This document shows, piece by piece, positions 26,792 to 41,700 of a stretch of 64,000 nt of DNA. The translations under genes and the position numbers were made by a program. Under the pieces are notes generated by a model, which saw only the letters and a program-made list of their open reading frames with translations, had not been told where the DNA came from and did not search any database. Source of the DNA: Monoplex corrugatus (lineage: Eukaryota; Mollusca; Gastropoda; Littorinimorpha; Ranellidae); the NCBI GenBank assembly GCA_030674185.1, contig JAPXFY010000021.1, positions 74,400,669 to 74,464,668 of the forward strand, written 5' to 3'. How positions within the stretch are numbered: position 1 is the first letter of the stretch; the number at the start of each line of letters is the position of its first letter.

Positions 26792-29680
26792 TTGGGGAGG
26801 CGGGTATGCGCACCCCTCTGTTTGGGCAAACCCATTTTCCACGGCCCGGCGAAGCACGTCGAGCACATAGTATTTTTAGTAGTAAGCTCGCCCGTCGTGG
26901 GGTGAGCAGATCTACACTGCGACATACAAATAGCATGATCTCGGGGAGGAAATGGTTGACGAATCTAGCTTCGGCTGACAACTCCGAATCGAGTTCAAAC
27001 GCAGTTGTCCTTTTCTTCAAAAATACAGTGTCACAGATAAAACAGAACTTGATCTGTTGATTGCTAGATCTAGTCTTTGTCCGACAACGTAAAACATGCC
27101 GAGCTGAAACTTGTACAGCGTTCTGTTACGCCGGTAGTAGGCCTATGGCGTCGGCACATTCCGACGTTGTTTTGCTACTGATCTGGAACAGATCCTCATG
27201 TAAAAAGTTGCCGTACGGCCGTATTTTACTTCAAATTGATTTCATATTACACCTGCATATAGAAAAAAGTATGCAAAATCGAATCCCGCCGACGAGAAGT
27301 TCCAAAAATGGCGACTTGCCTGCAAACTTTTCCGATGAAAAAAAGCAAAACTTTGGAAGCGTCGATCTCGGTTCGAAACTGGCACACATAGCTCTCGTCG
27401 GGATATATCATTTTGTTACATTGATTCTCATTGGCTGCAAAATTACAATGTGATTGGTTCACAAATATAGCCGTACCGACCGAAATAGTGAAGCACACCA
27501 AACAAACTTCGATTCTAAACGCATACCATATCCGCGATTACGCCCGAAACGCGGATTTTCGACTTTCTCATCAAATAACTAATTCCATTTTCGCTGTAAG
27601 TACATAAAATGGCAATCATTCAAATCTTTATTCATTTCTGATTCATATAAGAAAAAAAATAAGGATGAAACACCGCTTAAAGAGGCAGTAATACTTGATT
27701 GAACTGAAGACCCCCTAGTTTTGCGGCCGGCCCCCGTTTTTGCCCAGTTTTTGGTACCACAAATTTGACGTCGCGTTTCGGTTCGCACGGCATTGCTACC
27801 TACACCCATCTCAAATAAGCCATCTAAACACAACGACCCTACACCCATCTCAAACAAGTCATCTAAACACATCAACGACCCTACACCCATCTCAAACAAG
27901 CCATCTAAACACATCAACGACCCTACACCCATCTCAAATAAGCCATCTAAACATCAACGACCCTACACCCATCTCAAACAAACCATCTAAACACATCAAC
28001 GACCCTACACCCATCTCAAACAAGCCATCTAAACACAACGACCCTACACCCATCTCAAATAACTTTAATAAGCCATCTAAACACATCAACCATCCTACAC
28101 CCATCTCAAACAAGCCATCTAAACACATCAACGACCCTACACCCATCTCAAACAAGCCATCTAAACACATCAACCACCCTACACCCATCTCAAACAAGCC
28201 ATCTAAACACATCAACCACCCTACACCCATCTCAAACAAGCCATCTAAACACATCAACCACCCTACACCCATCTCAAACAAGCCATCTAAACACATCAAC
28301 GACCCTACACCCATCTCAAACAAGCCATCTAAACACATCAACGACCCTACACCCATCTCAAACAAGCCATCTAAACACATCAACGACCCTACACCCATCT
28401 CAAACAAGCCATCTAAACACATCAACGACCCTACACCCATCTCAAACAAGCCATCTAAACACATCAACGACCCTACACCCATCTCAAATAAGCCATCTAA
28501 ACACATCAACGACCCTACACCCATCTCAAACAAGCCATCTAAACACATCAACGACCCTACACCCATCTCAAATAAGCCATCTAAACACATCAACGACCCT
28601 ACACCCATCTCAAATAAGCCATCTAAACAACGACCCTACACCCATCTCAAACAAGCCATCTAAACACAACGACCCTAGGGGAAAATTGTAAAAGAAACTT
28701 AAGTAAGCATATTGCATTCATGCAGATAATCAAAGGATATGACTGGCACTGGTCACTCAGTCAAATTTAACACCAGGGACATTAAGAAAAATCAAACCTG
28801 AATACAAATGCCAAAGTGTAACTGAGCAAACAAAACATATAAAAACTGGTCTATAGTACCAAAACAATGCCCCCTAAGCAGCTCACGTCCTTAGAACTAC
28901 AAATGCAATTAATATACATACCCAGCTGACTGAAGAATGTTAAGGCTTTATAAAAACACACAGGTAAATGAACCACCAAGGGAGAAAATGGCAGCAGAAC
29001 AGATGACAGGAAGCAAAGCTGAAACAGTGAGAGAAAAGAGGAAATTTCTACACAAATTTTCCAGAAGGTAGGGGGATACTATCTGTACTGAAACAGTCTC
29101 CAGAAGGTAGGGGGATACTATCTGTACTGAAACAGTCTCCAGAAGATTTGTGTACAACATTCACTCAGGCTTAGTCAATGAAAAAAAAGTGATGGAAACC
29201 AGTTGTCCCTGGCAAAACATGTGGAAATCTACTGTGACATGTACACAAAACTTCAAACAAAAATCTCCACTCATTCACACAAACTAAAACCAAACCCAAA
29301 CCACCACTGCACCACAAAAAGGTAGGGGGGAAGAAACAAAGAAAACCTGAACAACAAACAAAAACCCCCAACATAAAAGCAACTACACAATGGTGGCACC
29401 GTATTATGATGCCAAACTGATCAAACCCAATCTACTAACAGATGTAATAGAACCAAACATGTACACATGTCTCACCGACCTCCCTCTCCTTGTAGTACTC
29501 AAAGATATCGTACGCGTACAAGGGCTCAAAATGCAATTCCGTTTCAATGTCGCCATCTATATCATCCACACCTTCTGGCACCTGGAAAACAGCAATACAG
29601 AATTTCACTAGGATTACAGCTTTCTTCATATACTACTTTCCATATTTTTTGGAAAGAATAAGCATGTGCTGCATGCATTG

Positions 29681-29733
<53 letters not shown>

Positions 29734-32700
29734 CGCGCGCGCGCAAGACAGATCAACTCAACTTTTTCTCAAAGAGTATCTGCACTCAGAATAAATTCCA
29801 TATATGCAAAATGCAAACACCGCAGATGCCATGCATACAAAAAAAAAATATTCAGAGTGTTCATAACCTTATATATGCTGGTAGGGTCTTTAAAAAAAGG
29901 GGGTCCCTGGCATGAATGATGATCTGATACATTGATGAAAACTGCAAAAAAATTCAGAGCATTCAACTTGTTTTTCAGCATTGTATCAAACCACTGCATC
30001 ATTTCTGCTCAACTTCGATTGAGCCTTCGAGCAAATAAAAAGAAATCTGGCAACACTACTCTATATGACTGGTCAAATCTGAACGACAACCCTGAAATTC
30101 GTAACATCTTCATAACAAGGGTGAGAAATAGATTTGCTGCCCTACAAGATACAGTCTCAGCAAAGACTGCTAACATGACATACAACCACTTTGAAATGGC
30201 TTGTAAAGAAACAGCTGCAGACATTATCGCGCTGAAACCCAAAGTAAAAAAACACAAAACTCCATGGGTAAATGAAGAAATCTGTCAAAAACGCAAGCAA
30301 CTGAAAGAAGCTGCATAAATAAAAGACTCAACCATCCACTGAGAACATCTTTTACCTCAACAATGCTCGTGCTGCTCTCATCGAGGCCTATGAAACAGAG
30401 CAAACCAACTACCTACAAAGCAAGATCGACCAGATCAGAAATGCTGTCAGCAACAAAAAGTCTGCTGTTGCCTGGAAGACCGTGAACGAAATAAGTGGTA
30501 GAAAAAGCTGTAACAGAGCTGAGCTAAAAGCATCTAGCTAAGAAGAGTGAGTACAACTGTGGCAACAACATTTCCAAGACCTACTCAGGAAACCTCCAGA
30601 CATCTCTGAAGAAGAAATAACTCCAGTCTTCACGGAGGAGCTGAATATCAAGAAAGGACTGTTTACGTTGGACGAACTACTGATAGCAGTGAAAAGCATT
30701 CAGTGTGGAAAAGCATGCGGACTCTATGAGAAACCAGCGGAAGTATGGAAAATAGAAGAATTTCATCAGATATTGCTGGAATGCTGCAACAACGTTTATA
30801 ACCAAGACCCAATAAACAAATAGACTAAAGGATGCCTGCTTCCTTTCCCCAAGAAAGGTGATCTCGGAATCACAAAGAACTACCGTGGAATCACAATACA
30901 TGCAATTTCTGCAAAGATCTACAACCTAATGCTGGAGATAGATCCAGTTCTGAGGAAAAACCAAAACGTGTTTTGCCAAAACAGATCGACATCAGGACAA
31001 ATACTCACCTTCAGACGTATATTGGAAGGCATAAAAACCAAAAACCTCCCAGCTGCTCTCCTATTAATCAACTTTTCCAAAGCTTTTGATTCGATCCACT
31101 GAAGAAAGATGAAGGAGGTTCTAACTGCATATGGACTACCTAAGGAAACAGCAGACGCCATCATGATGCTGTATCAGAATACCCGCTGTACGGTTTGCTC
31201 CCCCGACTGAGACACAGACTTCTTCGACATCACTGCTGGAGTCCTTCAAGGAGATACGCTTGCCCCTTACATTTTCATCATCTGTCTCGTAGTCGATTAT
31301 GTGCTGAGGAAAGCAGTGGATAAGAACAAAAAACTTGGCTTTACCCTCACAGAACAGAAGAGCAGACGCCACCCTGCGGTAAAGATAACTGATGCGGATT
31401 ACACTGATGACCTGGCTGTTCTCACAGACCTAAAGGACGCAACATCTCTCCTTCACAATGTCGAAAGAACAGCAATGGAGATTGGGCTCCACCTCAATGC
31501 GAACAAAACAGTTCATCTGTCTGAACCAAGACGCATCAGAAGGTATGAGAAGCCTCAATGGAGATATGATCAAACAATTCAAGACTTTAAATACCTTGGC
31601 AGCTACATTGACTCCACAGAACAAGACGTCAACACCAGACTCGGAAATGCCTGAGGTGCACTAAATCAACTGGACAAAATCTGGGAATCCAATCTACAAA
31701 ACAATCTGAAAAGGAACGTCTTCCAAGCAACAGTAGAGTCCGTTCTTACATATGGCTCAATCTCTTGGACCCTAACAACGACAATGGAGAGGAAGATTGA
31801 TGGAGCATACACACGAATGCTGCGTGCAGCCCTGAACAAATCCTGCAGAGAACATCCAACTAACAAAGAGTTATATGGTAAGATCCCACCAATCTGTAAA
31901 TCAATACGTCAAAGACTGCGCTTCGCGGGACACTGCTGGCATAGCAAAGAAGAACTGGTGGGGGATGTTCTACTATGGAGACCCAGCTACAGCAAAGACC
32001 AGGACGTCCAAAGAAGACCATCAACCAACTGATCAATGATACGGGCTGTCAGTATGATGAATTACCTACTGCAATGTCTGACAGAGAAGGATGGAAGAAA
32101 CGTGTCATGGATAGTCGAGCAAGCTTGACATGATGATGATGATGAAAACACTTTTTTGGCCGAAAAGATCCGTTTTGGGATTTTTTTTTTCAATTCATCA
32201 TTACTATCTTTTTATAATCGAAGGCAACAATTCACCTCTGCTTCATTTTAGTAGTCACCAAAAATTCAAGTAATGAGAACCAATTTTTTTTTTTTTTTTT
32301 AAAAACCTTGAAAAAAAAAGTTATTTTTTAAAGCCTGTACGAACCCCGACATATGTTAGCTTGGGTTTGCCACATGTTTGCTACGCAATTAAATTGTAAT
32401 TCAAGTGGATTATGCATGCAATGATACGTCACTAAATCATTTCACCATTTAGTGCATCTCCTGTTTTGATTTTCTACATGGTCTGGACAATTTTGTCCGT
32501 TTTCATGAAATGCAAATAAATGATTAAAAAGAAAGTCAGGAGCTCTGCCTATCAAGCTGTCAAGCCACAAGTTATGTTTTGTATTTTTTACCTATACACC
32601 AAAACAACAGCAAACAGTAAAGTTATCTCTTGACTCTGTGGTGGTCAAGGACCAAAGGGTAGAAATGTCAACTTCTCTCTGATCTGAAGCCAGCATTATG

Positions 32701-35700
32701 AGGGTGGTGCTCATCTCCCTCCTTCACTGCCATTCCTTTTCAAACTCACAGAAGCCAGCATTATGAGGGTGGTGCTCATCTCCCTCCCTCACTGCCATTC
32801 CTTTTCAAACTCACAGAAGCCAGCATTATGAGGGTGGTGCTCATCCCCTCCTTCACTGCCATTCCTTTTCAAACTCACAGAAGCCAGCATTATGAGGGGG
32901 TGCTCATCTCCCCTCCTTCACTGCCATTCCTTTTCAAACTCACAGAAGCCAGCATTATGAGGGTGGTGCTCATCTCCCCTCCTTCACTGCCATTCCTTTT
33001 CAAACTCACAGAAGCCAGCATTATGAGGGTGGTGCTCATCTCCCTCCTTCACTGCCATTCCTTTTCAAACTCACAGAAGCCAGCATTATGAGGGTGGTGC
33101 TCATCTCCCTCCTTCACTGCCATTCCTTTTCAAACTCACAGAAGCCAGCATTATGAGGGTGGTGCTCATCTCCCTCCTTCACTGCCATTCCTTTTCAAAC
33201 TCACAGAAGCCAGCATTATGAGGGTGGTGCTCATCTCCCTCCTTCACTGCCATTCCTTTTCAAACTCACAGAAGCCAGCATTATGAGGGTGGTGCTCATC
33301 TCCCTCCTTCACTGCCATTCCTTTTCAAACTCACAGAAGCCAGCATTATGAGGGTGGTGCTCATCTCCCCTCCTTCACTGCCATTCCTTTTCAAACTCAC
33401 AGTAACATCAGGCACCCAATTCATGGTTGTATGAACTAGGGCCACACGCATTTTCTTCTTTATTTGAATCTATGCAGTCCAACTGGAAGTGCAAGGTGGG
33501 AGCTGTACTGTTACACTAAGCGGGCCTCTCCCACTGAAACAACCCATCACACCATAAACTCCAATACACTGACCTCTGGTTTCATCGCCTGATTGGCCGT
33601 GGAGCTCTCCAGAACGCTCCCATCCAGTGACATACGCGAAGAATCCCGTTCCACCATGCTGAAACACACACACCAACACAAGTTCCATATTACCCATCAA
33701 TTAATAGTCAATACTAAAAGAAAACTGTTTTGTTTTCCCTCTAGTGTCAAGTATTTTCCTAATCTCCAAGCGCACAATGGAGAACACAGACTGTGACAGG
33801 ACAGCACCTATTTGGCTAGGGGCTGCCCAGCTTAGATGGGGGTAGCAGAATGCATCCCTGGCAAAGAACCCTTGTCCTCCTTGGCGACTTCCAATGCCAG
33901 AGTGGTTGCTGATCATAACCCTTGGCCTTCCTCCTGCCTTGAACATTTCAGAGTTGGCAAAATCAATGAAAATGGGCAGCGCCTCATGGAGCTTTGTTCC
34001 TATCATGGCCTCTTCTTGACAATTCTTACATCCAGACAAAGCCTCAACAGTGTCCTGGGGACATTCTCAATCAAAACATTGGCATCTCTGGACATCTGGA
34101 CATGGTCATCAAGTTTGTGCTTCTCACCCGCACATACCATAATGCTTACCACTCACTAGTGTTACAAGATCAGGCTACAACCTAAGAAGCTCCACTATAG
34201 CAAACAATAGGGGAAGCCTCGTATCAACACCTCCAAGATTCAATACCCAAAGAAACTTGAATTTGCCAAGTCTCTAATGCTCTATCCAGACCAACCACTC
34301 AATCTGCCTTTGAAAAATGGGACCCCTTTAGGAGACCATTCAGAAAACTACCCTAGCTACCTCTGAAGAAAAAGACCTCCAAGAACAGACTGGTTTGAAA
34401 CCAAGTCCAGTGAGATAACCCTGTTACTGACTTAAAGTGTGCTGCCTTTGCTGAATACAAGCATTCACCAACACAAATCCCTGCAAGCACTCGGCGCTGT
34501 CAGGAGCAAAGTGCAGCCGACACTACGATGTGCCGATGAATACTGTCAACTTGACATCCAGATTGCAGCAGCTACAGGCAACATAGGTATGTACGAGGGT
34601 ATCTAGAAATTCTTGGTCCAAAACAGAGCAGAACAGCCCCCCTCAGATCCACCAAAGGCAAACAGATGGAGAGATGGGTGGAACACTACTCAGAGCTATA
34701 CTCTAAAACTCTGTTGCCACCTCAGCCTTCTGTGCCCATCATGGAGGTGCCAGATGCTTAACGCTACAAGAATTTCACAAAGCAATTGGCAGCTTGGCCT
34801 GTGGGACCTGGCACCTGGTAATGATGGCATCCCCCCAGACCTCATCAAGCACTGAAAGAACACCCTCCTGCAACCCTTATGTCCTCTGTCAGTGCTGGAG
34901 AGGAGCAGCACAAGACATGGGACTTAGGAGATACCAAGATCATCGCCCTCTAAAAAACGAGGGAGACAGAAGCAACTGCAACAACTACAGGGACATTTCT
35001 CTACTGAACATCTAGGCAAACTGTATACCTGAGATGCGTTAGCGCGTTTCTAAAAGCTAGCTGAGTGCACCCCACCCCACCCCACCCAAGTCCCAGCATG
35101 GCTTCTAATCAGAATGCTCCACAGTGGACATGATTTTTTCCTTTGTCAACTATAGGAGAAACGCAGAGAACAGCAAAAGCCTCTCCACACTGCCTTCGTC
35201 GACCTCATCAAGGCCTTTGCCCTGGTCAGCAGGGATGGATTATTCAACATTCTCCTGAAAACAGGATGCCCCCCAAACAATGTAAAGGCAACAACTCCAG
35301 TGCCTCACAGACACGATTTTCCCAAGCCTGCAAAGACTTTGGTCTGACCATCAGCCTGAAAAAGACAAACATGCTGAGCGAAGATGGACATTTCACTGTC
35401 ATCACCATCAATAACTATGAACTTGTTGTCTACCAGTTCACATACCTTAGGTCCATCATCAGCAACATGTCTTTCGATACCAAGGTCAACAAAGGCATTG
35501 GTATGGCCGCAGCAACTCAGGCTGACTAACTGCTCACATCTGGGAGAACCCAAAGCTGACAACTCCGACCAACGGCATCATCAGCACCTACTGAATGGCA
35601 GCAAAACATAAACACTCTACTGATGCAACAAAACATCACACTCTACTGAATGGCAACAAAACATCAACACTCTACTGAATGACAGCAAACATCAACACTC

Positions 35701-38700
35701 TACTGAATGGCAACAAAACATCAACACTCTACGAATGACAGCAAACATCAGCACTCTACTGAATGGCAACAAAACATCAACACTCTACTGAATGACAGCA
35801 AAACATCAGCACTCTACTGAATGACAGCAAAACATCAGCACTCTACTGAATGACAGCAAAACATCAGCACTCTACTGAATGGCAGCAAAACATCAGCACT
35901 CTACTGAATGACAGCAAAACATCAACACTCTACTGAATGACAGCAAAACATCAGCACTCTACTGAATGACAGCAAAACATCAACACTCTACTGAATGGCA
36001 GCAAAACATCAGCACATGCCAAACAAGAGTGAAAGCTGAACAGCTTTCACTTGCAATGCCTCCACCACATCCTCGGAATCAAACGGAACAACAAATATCA
36101 AATGCCCAGGTCCTAAGCATGTGCTGGTCTCCCTACCATACACACTGCTCTGACAATGCAGGCTGTGCTGGCTTGGCCATGTGCACCGAAATGGACATAT
36201 CCCAAAGGACACCCTTTATGGTGAACTAGTCTCCAGCAAGAGATCTGTTGGTCTCCCCCAGCTAGGATACAAAGACGTCTGCAAGCACGATATGAAAGCT
36301 CTGGACATCAGCATAAAGAGCTGGGAAAACACAGCAGGCGACCGCAACAGATGGCGCAGTGTGCTCCAGAAACAACTCGGGTTGGGGCAAAAGATCCAGA
36401 CCTAAGCTGAGGAAAAGAGAGCCAGGCGGAAAGCAAACAACTGAAGGCAACCCTATGACCAGTATCCATACATGCATCTAATGTCCAGAGACTGCCATTC
36501 CCACATCGGCCTGACCAGTCACAGCCCATGCTAGCTCCATAGACATGGACTTGACATAACACTAGGGCGCATCATCCAGTCAACACTGACTGATGCTGGC
36601 TTATTACTACTAGCGTTAACATTTTGCTTCATCTATTAAGTGTTTTTCATCAACACTTTATCTACAGATTACTTTTAGAAACATCAAGACAATCATCACC
36701 ATCAGGTGCCTTGCTACATGGCATTGGCGATCATGGCCTTCCATCTGTTTCTATCTCTTGTTGCCACAAGCACCTCTTCACCCTCTGTCTTCAGCCACTC
36801 TGCAAGTCCGTCCAATATCTTCTCCCTGGGTCTACCTGCTGCTCTCTTTCCCTCCAGCTTTCCTCCCTAAATTCTTTCCTTTTGTTTAACAATAAATGAA
36901 AGAAAGATTATATAGAGAAAAAGTAAATGAAACAGATATACTAGATCAGAAAACTGACAGCAAAATTTCATTAACACATTTCCCCCCTAAAGTCATTCCC
37001 GTTTTGCCACACTGGAAAAAAGTCTGATAAAAATGAAACAGGTTAACAGGGTTGAAAAAAATTTGTAATAACAATGCCCTACCCTTTTTCCAGAAATGTT
37101 AAAGACTGACAAGCTATCACATTTTCTTAACACCTTTTTTGGGTGGTATAAGGATTATCTAAAACGAGCATTGCTGGTCACCAAGCCCAGTAAAAACCAT
37201 CCTATCCAACACCTTTTGCCTGCCCACACCTACCTTTCGTCCGTCATAATGGATATTTCCATTTCACTTGACGCAGCAGCCTCTTGGGAAGACGCGACCT
37301 GCGATTCCTGAGAAGAGAGGACATGTTTCTGGCTAGATGTCTCATGCTCAACTGCAACTGCTCCCTTCTTTTTCACGGCCTTCTTCCCCGCTACATCTTT
37401 GGCCTTGCCAGCAGTCACCTGGGAGGCAGTGGTGGTGGTGGTGGCTGCAGCTTTTTTAGTCTTGGAAGCCTGGGTAGATACTGTTGTCTTGGCTTGAGGG
37501 ACATTCAGCTTGGACTGCAAAGGCTGTCGCACCTTCTTTCCCACCCCTTTCTTGTCATCAGCGTCTTTCTTCTTGTCAGCCTACACAGACAGCAATGTAT
37601 GATCAAACCAAAATACAGCCACTCATTGTTTGTGCTGTCTGCATAGATACCAATTCAGTAATTCAATTAACTGTCCAATTTGGGATCAACGTTTTACAAC
37701 GACCACCACCACATTTTATAAACACAAGGAAAACTATAATGGCAATACCGTTTGGTCTGTTCACTTTTTAATAACTGCCAGAATATACACAAAATATTGT
37801 ATCACTTACTAAACAAGATTTTTTTTTCAGTGTCGCATGAAGTTTGCGATATATTATCAATTTCTCTGTACCAGTAATGTGTAAATACCCAGCGCTCAAT
37901 CCCAATTTTCACAACTTGATAATGAGCAAGTCAAAAATGACAAGCTAACCAGTTGCCATGGTGTAGTGGTTAGCGCAACAGACTACTGACTGGAAGGTTG
38001 TGGGTTCGAATCCCCATCAGTTCCTTCAAAAATCATCGTGGGATTTTTCGGCTCTAATGGGCTCATTGGGAATGCTGGGACCACACAGTCGAGTCTCATC
38101 CGCTTCACGGATGCGTCATTGAGGGTGTTGCTCAAATCTTCTGACCAGCACCACAGGTGTCTCTCAGGCCTGGTTGACGCCAGAATATATTATGAAGCGT
38201 GGAGTGCAGCCCTGTCAGTGATGTCACACAGTCTCGATCCTAGACAGAACTCCATAGCATCATGATTATCATCCTCATCAACATCATCACATTATAAAGG
38301 CTGTGCCAGCTTCTGCAGCCATTGGATTGGCATGGAGAATGGGATAAAAAAAAAAGAAAAAAAGTGAACACAAAGGTAACCTCCCTGAATGTGATGATCC
38401 TTAAAAAAAAAAAAAAAAAAAAAAAAAATAGAGACAAGCTATAAATTTTGATGAAAATGTATTTTTTCAATTTCTCTGGAAGACGAATTTATAAGAGATA
38501 ATGTCAAACTCAGAGTCTGTCACATTACTGTGTTTGAAGAGAGCATAACGCATTGTTAATGTTATTGTTATTTTTGCTTAAAGCCCAACCAACTGCATAA
38601 ACTGTAAAGCCATATCAGGGCAATAACCATTTCAAAACATACAGTGATACACAATACTTCTACAGGAAAAAAACAAGAACAAGAAACTTAAGTACACATA

Positions 38701-41700
38701 TCAATGCATTGGGCACATATTATTAATAATCCACGGAAATGCCCCTGGTGCTGACCACTCCGTCCAATTTATCGCACAGGGGATTTAAACATACCTGAAT
38801 ACAAATTTAAACATAAGGACACTAAAACGTATAAAAATGGGCATAAATTACCTAAAATTGCTTCCACATCTCATATCCCTAGATCCAAAAATGCACTTAA
38901 TACATGTAGCCAATTATCAATTCCAAGAGAAAGTATATATTGTAAGACTTTATCTACCACATACAGGTGAATGGACCAGCAAAGCAGAAACAAAGATGGA
39001 AACAAATGACAAAGAACAAGAGACAGTGACAGGAAAGAGGAAATGTCAAGCACAGAATTTCCACAAGATGGGGATATTACTTATACTAAAAGAGCCCCCA
39101 GCATCCCCATGGAGGGTAGAGCATAATCATTTGCCCAAGACTAGTTTTATAAGAACAGTGCCCATTTCAGTATCTTCCCCAACTGTATAAGGTAAGCAAG
39201 GTCAGCTGGTAAACATAGAAAACCATGATTGAAATGTACAGATGATGTAGAATAATATTTCAAAAATCATACTTCCACAGAGACATAATGCAATAACATC
39301 ACTAAAACTAAAATAAGGTCTAGAGACATCTGACAGTGAAACATGATCAATACATTAAAGTCTTACATTGGTCAAGTCACCAAATACAGATCGTGGGGGT
39401 CGGGTGGCATCTTCCTTCACACCTTTCCTGCTCTGAGCTGCAGCAGTGCGGTCCTGTCAACAGTAAGTTACATCATTAATTACTTACAGTATACCAAAAT
39501 CATTTGAAAACAAAATATAAACCATCACCTTTCTAAATTCAAATTTGCACAAAATGATCCTTTTATGTGGTGCTACTACTAGTACTAATGTTATAAAAAG
39601 AAGTTCATGCTGTGCCAAGTGTCCATCAAAAAATGCTGCATCCACTCTAGAAGCACAAGAGGAATAGGAATTAGGATGGACAGCTGAGGGGCAAGAGCAT
39701 GTCAAATTTTTATCCAAACTGCAATGCCAGGCGTCTCCATCCTTTTTACCTTTCTACCCTTCTTGAACCTGTCCAAGAAAACTATGGCAGAGTAGTCATC
39801 AACATTCTGTCAGATCCAGTCAGCTCTCTTTGTCTCTATCGGGCTGTGCCGTCCTGCGAGACTTCCAGCCACCCCTGCAGCCTGAAGAACAGTGCCACAT
39901 GACTTAAAAAATCCCTTTCTGCCTTAGGCAGTCAACTGCACAATCCCAACCTGTGACAAGTACAACTTTATGACCTGTCTACAATGAGGGAGGTAAAAGG
40001 AAAACCAAAGAGTTTAGATAGAAAAACGAAAAACCATCTTCCAGGAGTACAGATACTGGCACATCTATAGGTCAGCCCACATAACCACTGCTAACCTACT
40101 TATATCAAAATAAAGAAAAATAAGATACCGCAAAAGAATTTAAAAAATAGATCATGACAGACTCGGAGAAAAGAATTGACTGTGACAACATAAAAATACA
40201 CATAACTAAATGTGTGTGTGTGTTATTACTGTTTAAAAAACAATAAAAGCTACAGCAACAATTGAACAAATACAAATTCATTTTATTTTAAGAATAACAT
40301 TAAAGCACACAGGAGCCTACATAAAAGCAAAAAATACTTTAAAAGAACACTAATTATTTAGTACATGATAAAGCTATTTCACCTGTAAGTGTAACATTAT
40401 AAATGTATTACTTATGCCTGTTATGATTAAAACAGTTGTTTTCCAGACTTGCATAAATGATAAAATACACAAGCACATTTGTATTGTTACACTTACAGTA
40501 ATATTGGTGCCACATTATACAGAGCTGCATACACCGGTAAAGTGAAATGGGAAAAGCAGCACACATTACAATGGCAAACATTTGATTTTTGGTTATAATA
40601 CGCATGTAATGATTTAAGTATAATATAGTAGTAGTAGTACACCGAAAAAGGGCAAAAACAAATACAGCATATATGATGGTAAACATTTCAATTATGGACC
40701 TTAGTGACTATGACATTTATATGTAATGATTCAATTTTATCTTTGAACATTTTAACCCAGAGTGGAGAATAACAGAGGTGAATGTGGACTGGGAAAGGCG
40801 TGAGGTAGTGTGGAAAGATGAGGCTGTGAAATTGCTGATGGAGGGAAAGAGCCAGAGGAAGAAGATGGGGGAAAAAAGGAAAGGGGTGAGAGAACACCAG
40901 GAGAGCAGTACAAAGAATGGGGTAACTGAGTGAGAAAGGTTGTGCGATAGATGGATGGGCTTTTAATACAAGTTTTCAGTTAAATCAGTTATCTTAAACA
41001 CTGTACAGTAACCACAATCAGCATTACTAAAAAAAATTGTGTGCATGAAAGCAAGAGTTGGCCTAGAGAGGTTGTGAATAAAATCAAAATGGGAATCATG
41101 AAGTCAAGTTTGAATTTAATTTTGTGCTCAGAGTTTGGAGTTAAGAGTAATTCACTGCACTCTGGCATGCTCCACCCAAATATGAAAAAAAAAAAAATCC
41201 CACCAGCTCCTTGAGACCACACAAAACACGATGCACTGGAGAAGTCTTGAAACTTTTTTTCTTTTTTTTTTGCTGGGGGGGGGGGGGGGGGGGGGACTTA
41301 ACAGACAATACAACATACCAGTATGATTTAAGCATTTGGAAGGGTAGCGAACAGACCAGGTTATATGTGAGCAGGTTGGGACTGAACTCGAGAGATTTCC
41401 ACAACTATCAAAAGAGGTGCTTAGCCTGCATAACAAGTCATTTCTATAGCTGTCTCATCCAGGATTTGAACCTGGAAACTCTTGCACCCAAAGCACAAAT
41501 CATACCCTAAGCCACTGAATAAGGAGTTACTAAAAACACCCAGTGTTCCTAGGCAGTCATCTCACAGAGTACCAAACCAGGTCTGACATTGCTTACTTCA
41601 ATGTTGTCATTCTTCATCATGTTTTAAATATTTGGAAAATGAAAACTGCATGAAATTCCGTGCACCAGATATTAAGAGGGGTGGGGCTGGAAGCTTCCCC

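Noticed and set aside
25004..27798. Protein-coding transposase in the TIR element
   Set aside because: Frames up to 130 codons exist, but none carries a DDE/D motif context or a zinc finger that I recognise.
27740..28663. A 307-codon frame and its 224-codon opposite-strand partner with 14-residue repeats
   Set aside because: The 42-bp unit encodes exactly 14 residues on both strands, so both frames stay open by arithmetic alone.
37952..38025. A functional tRNA gene
   Set aside because: It has a clear B box and an A-box-like motif, but runs straight into a SINE body with no terminator or complete acceptor stem.
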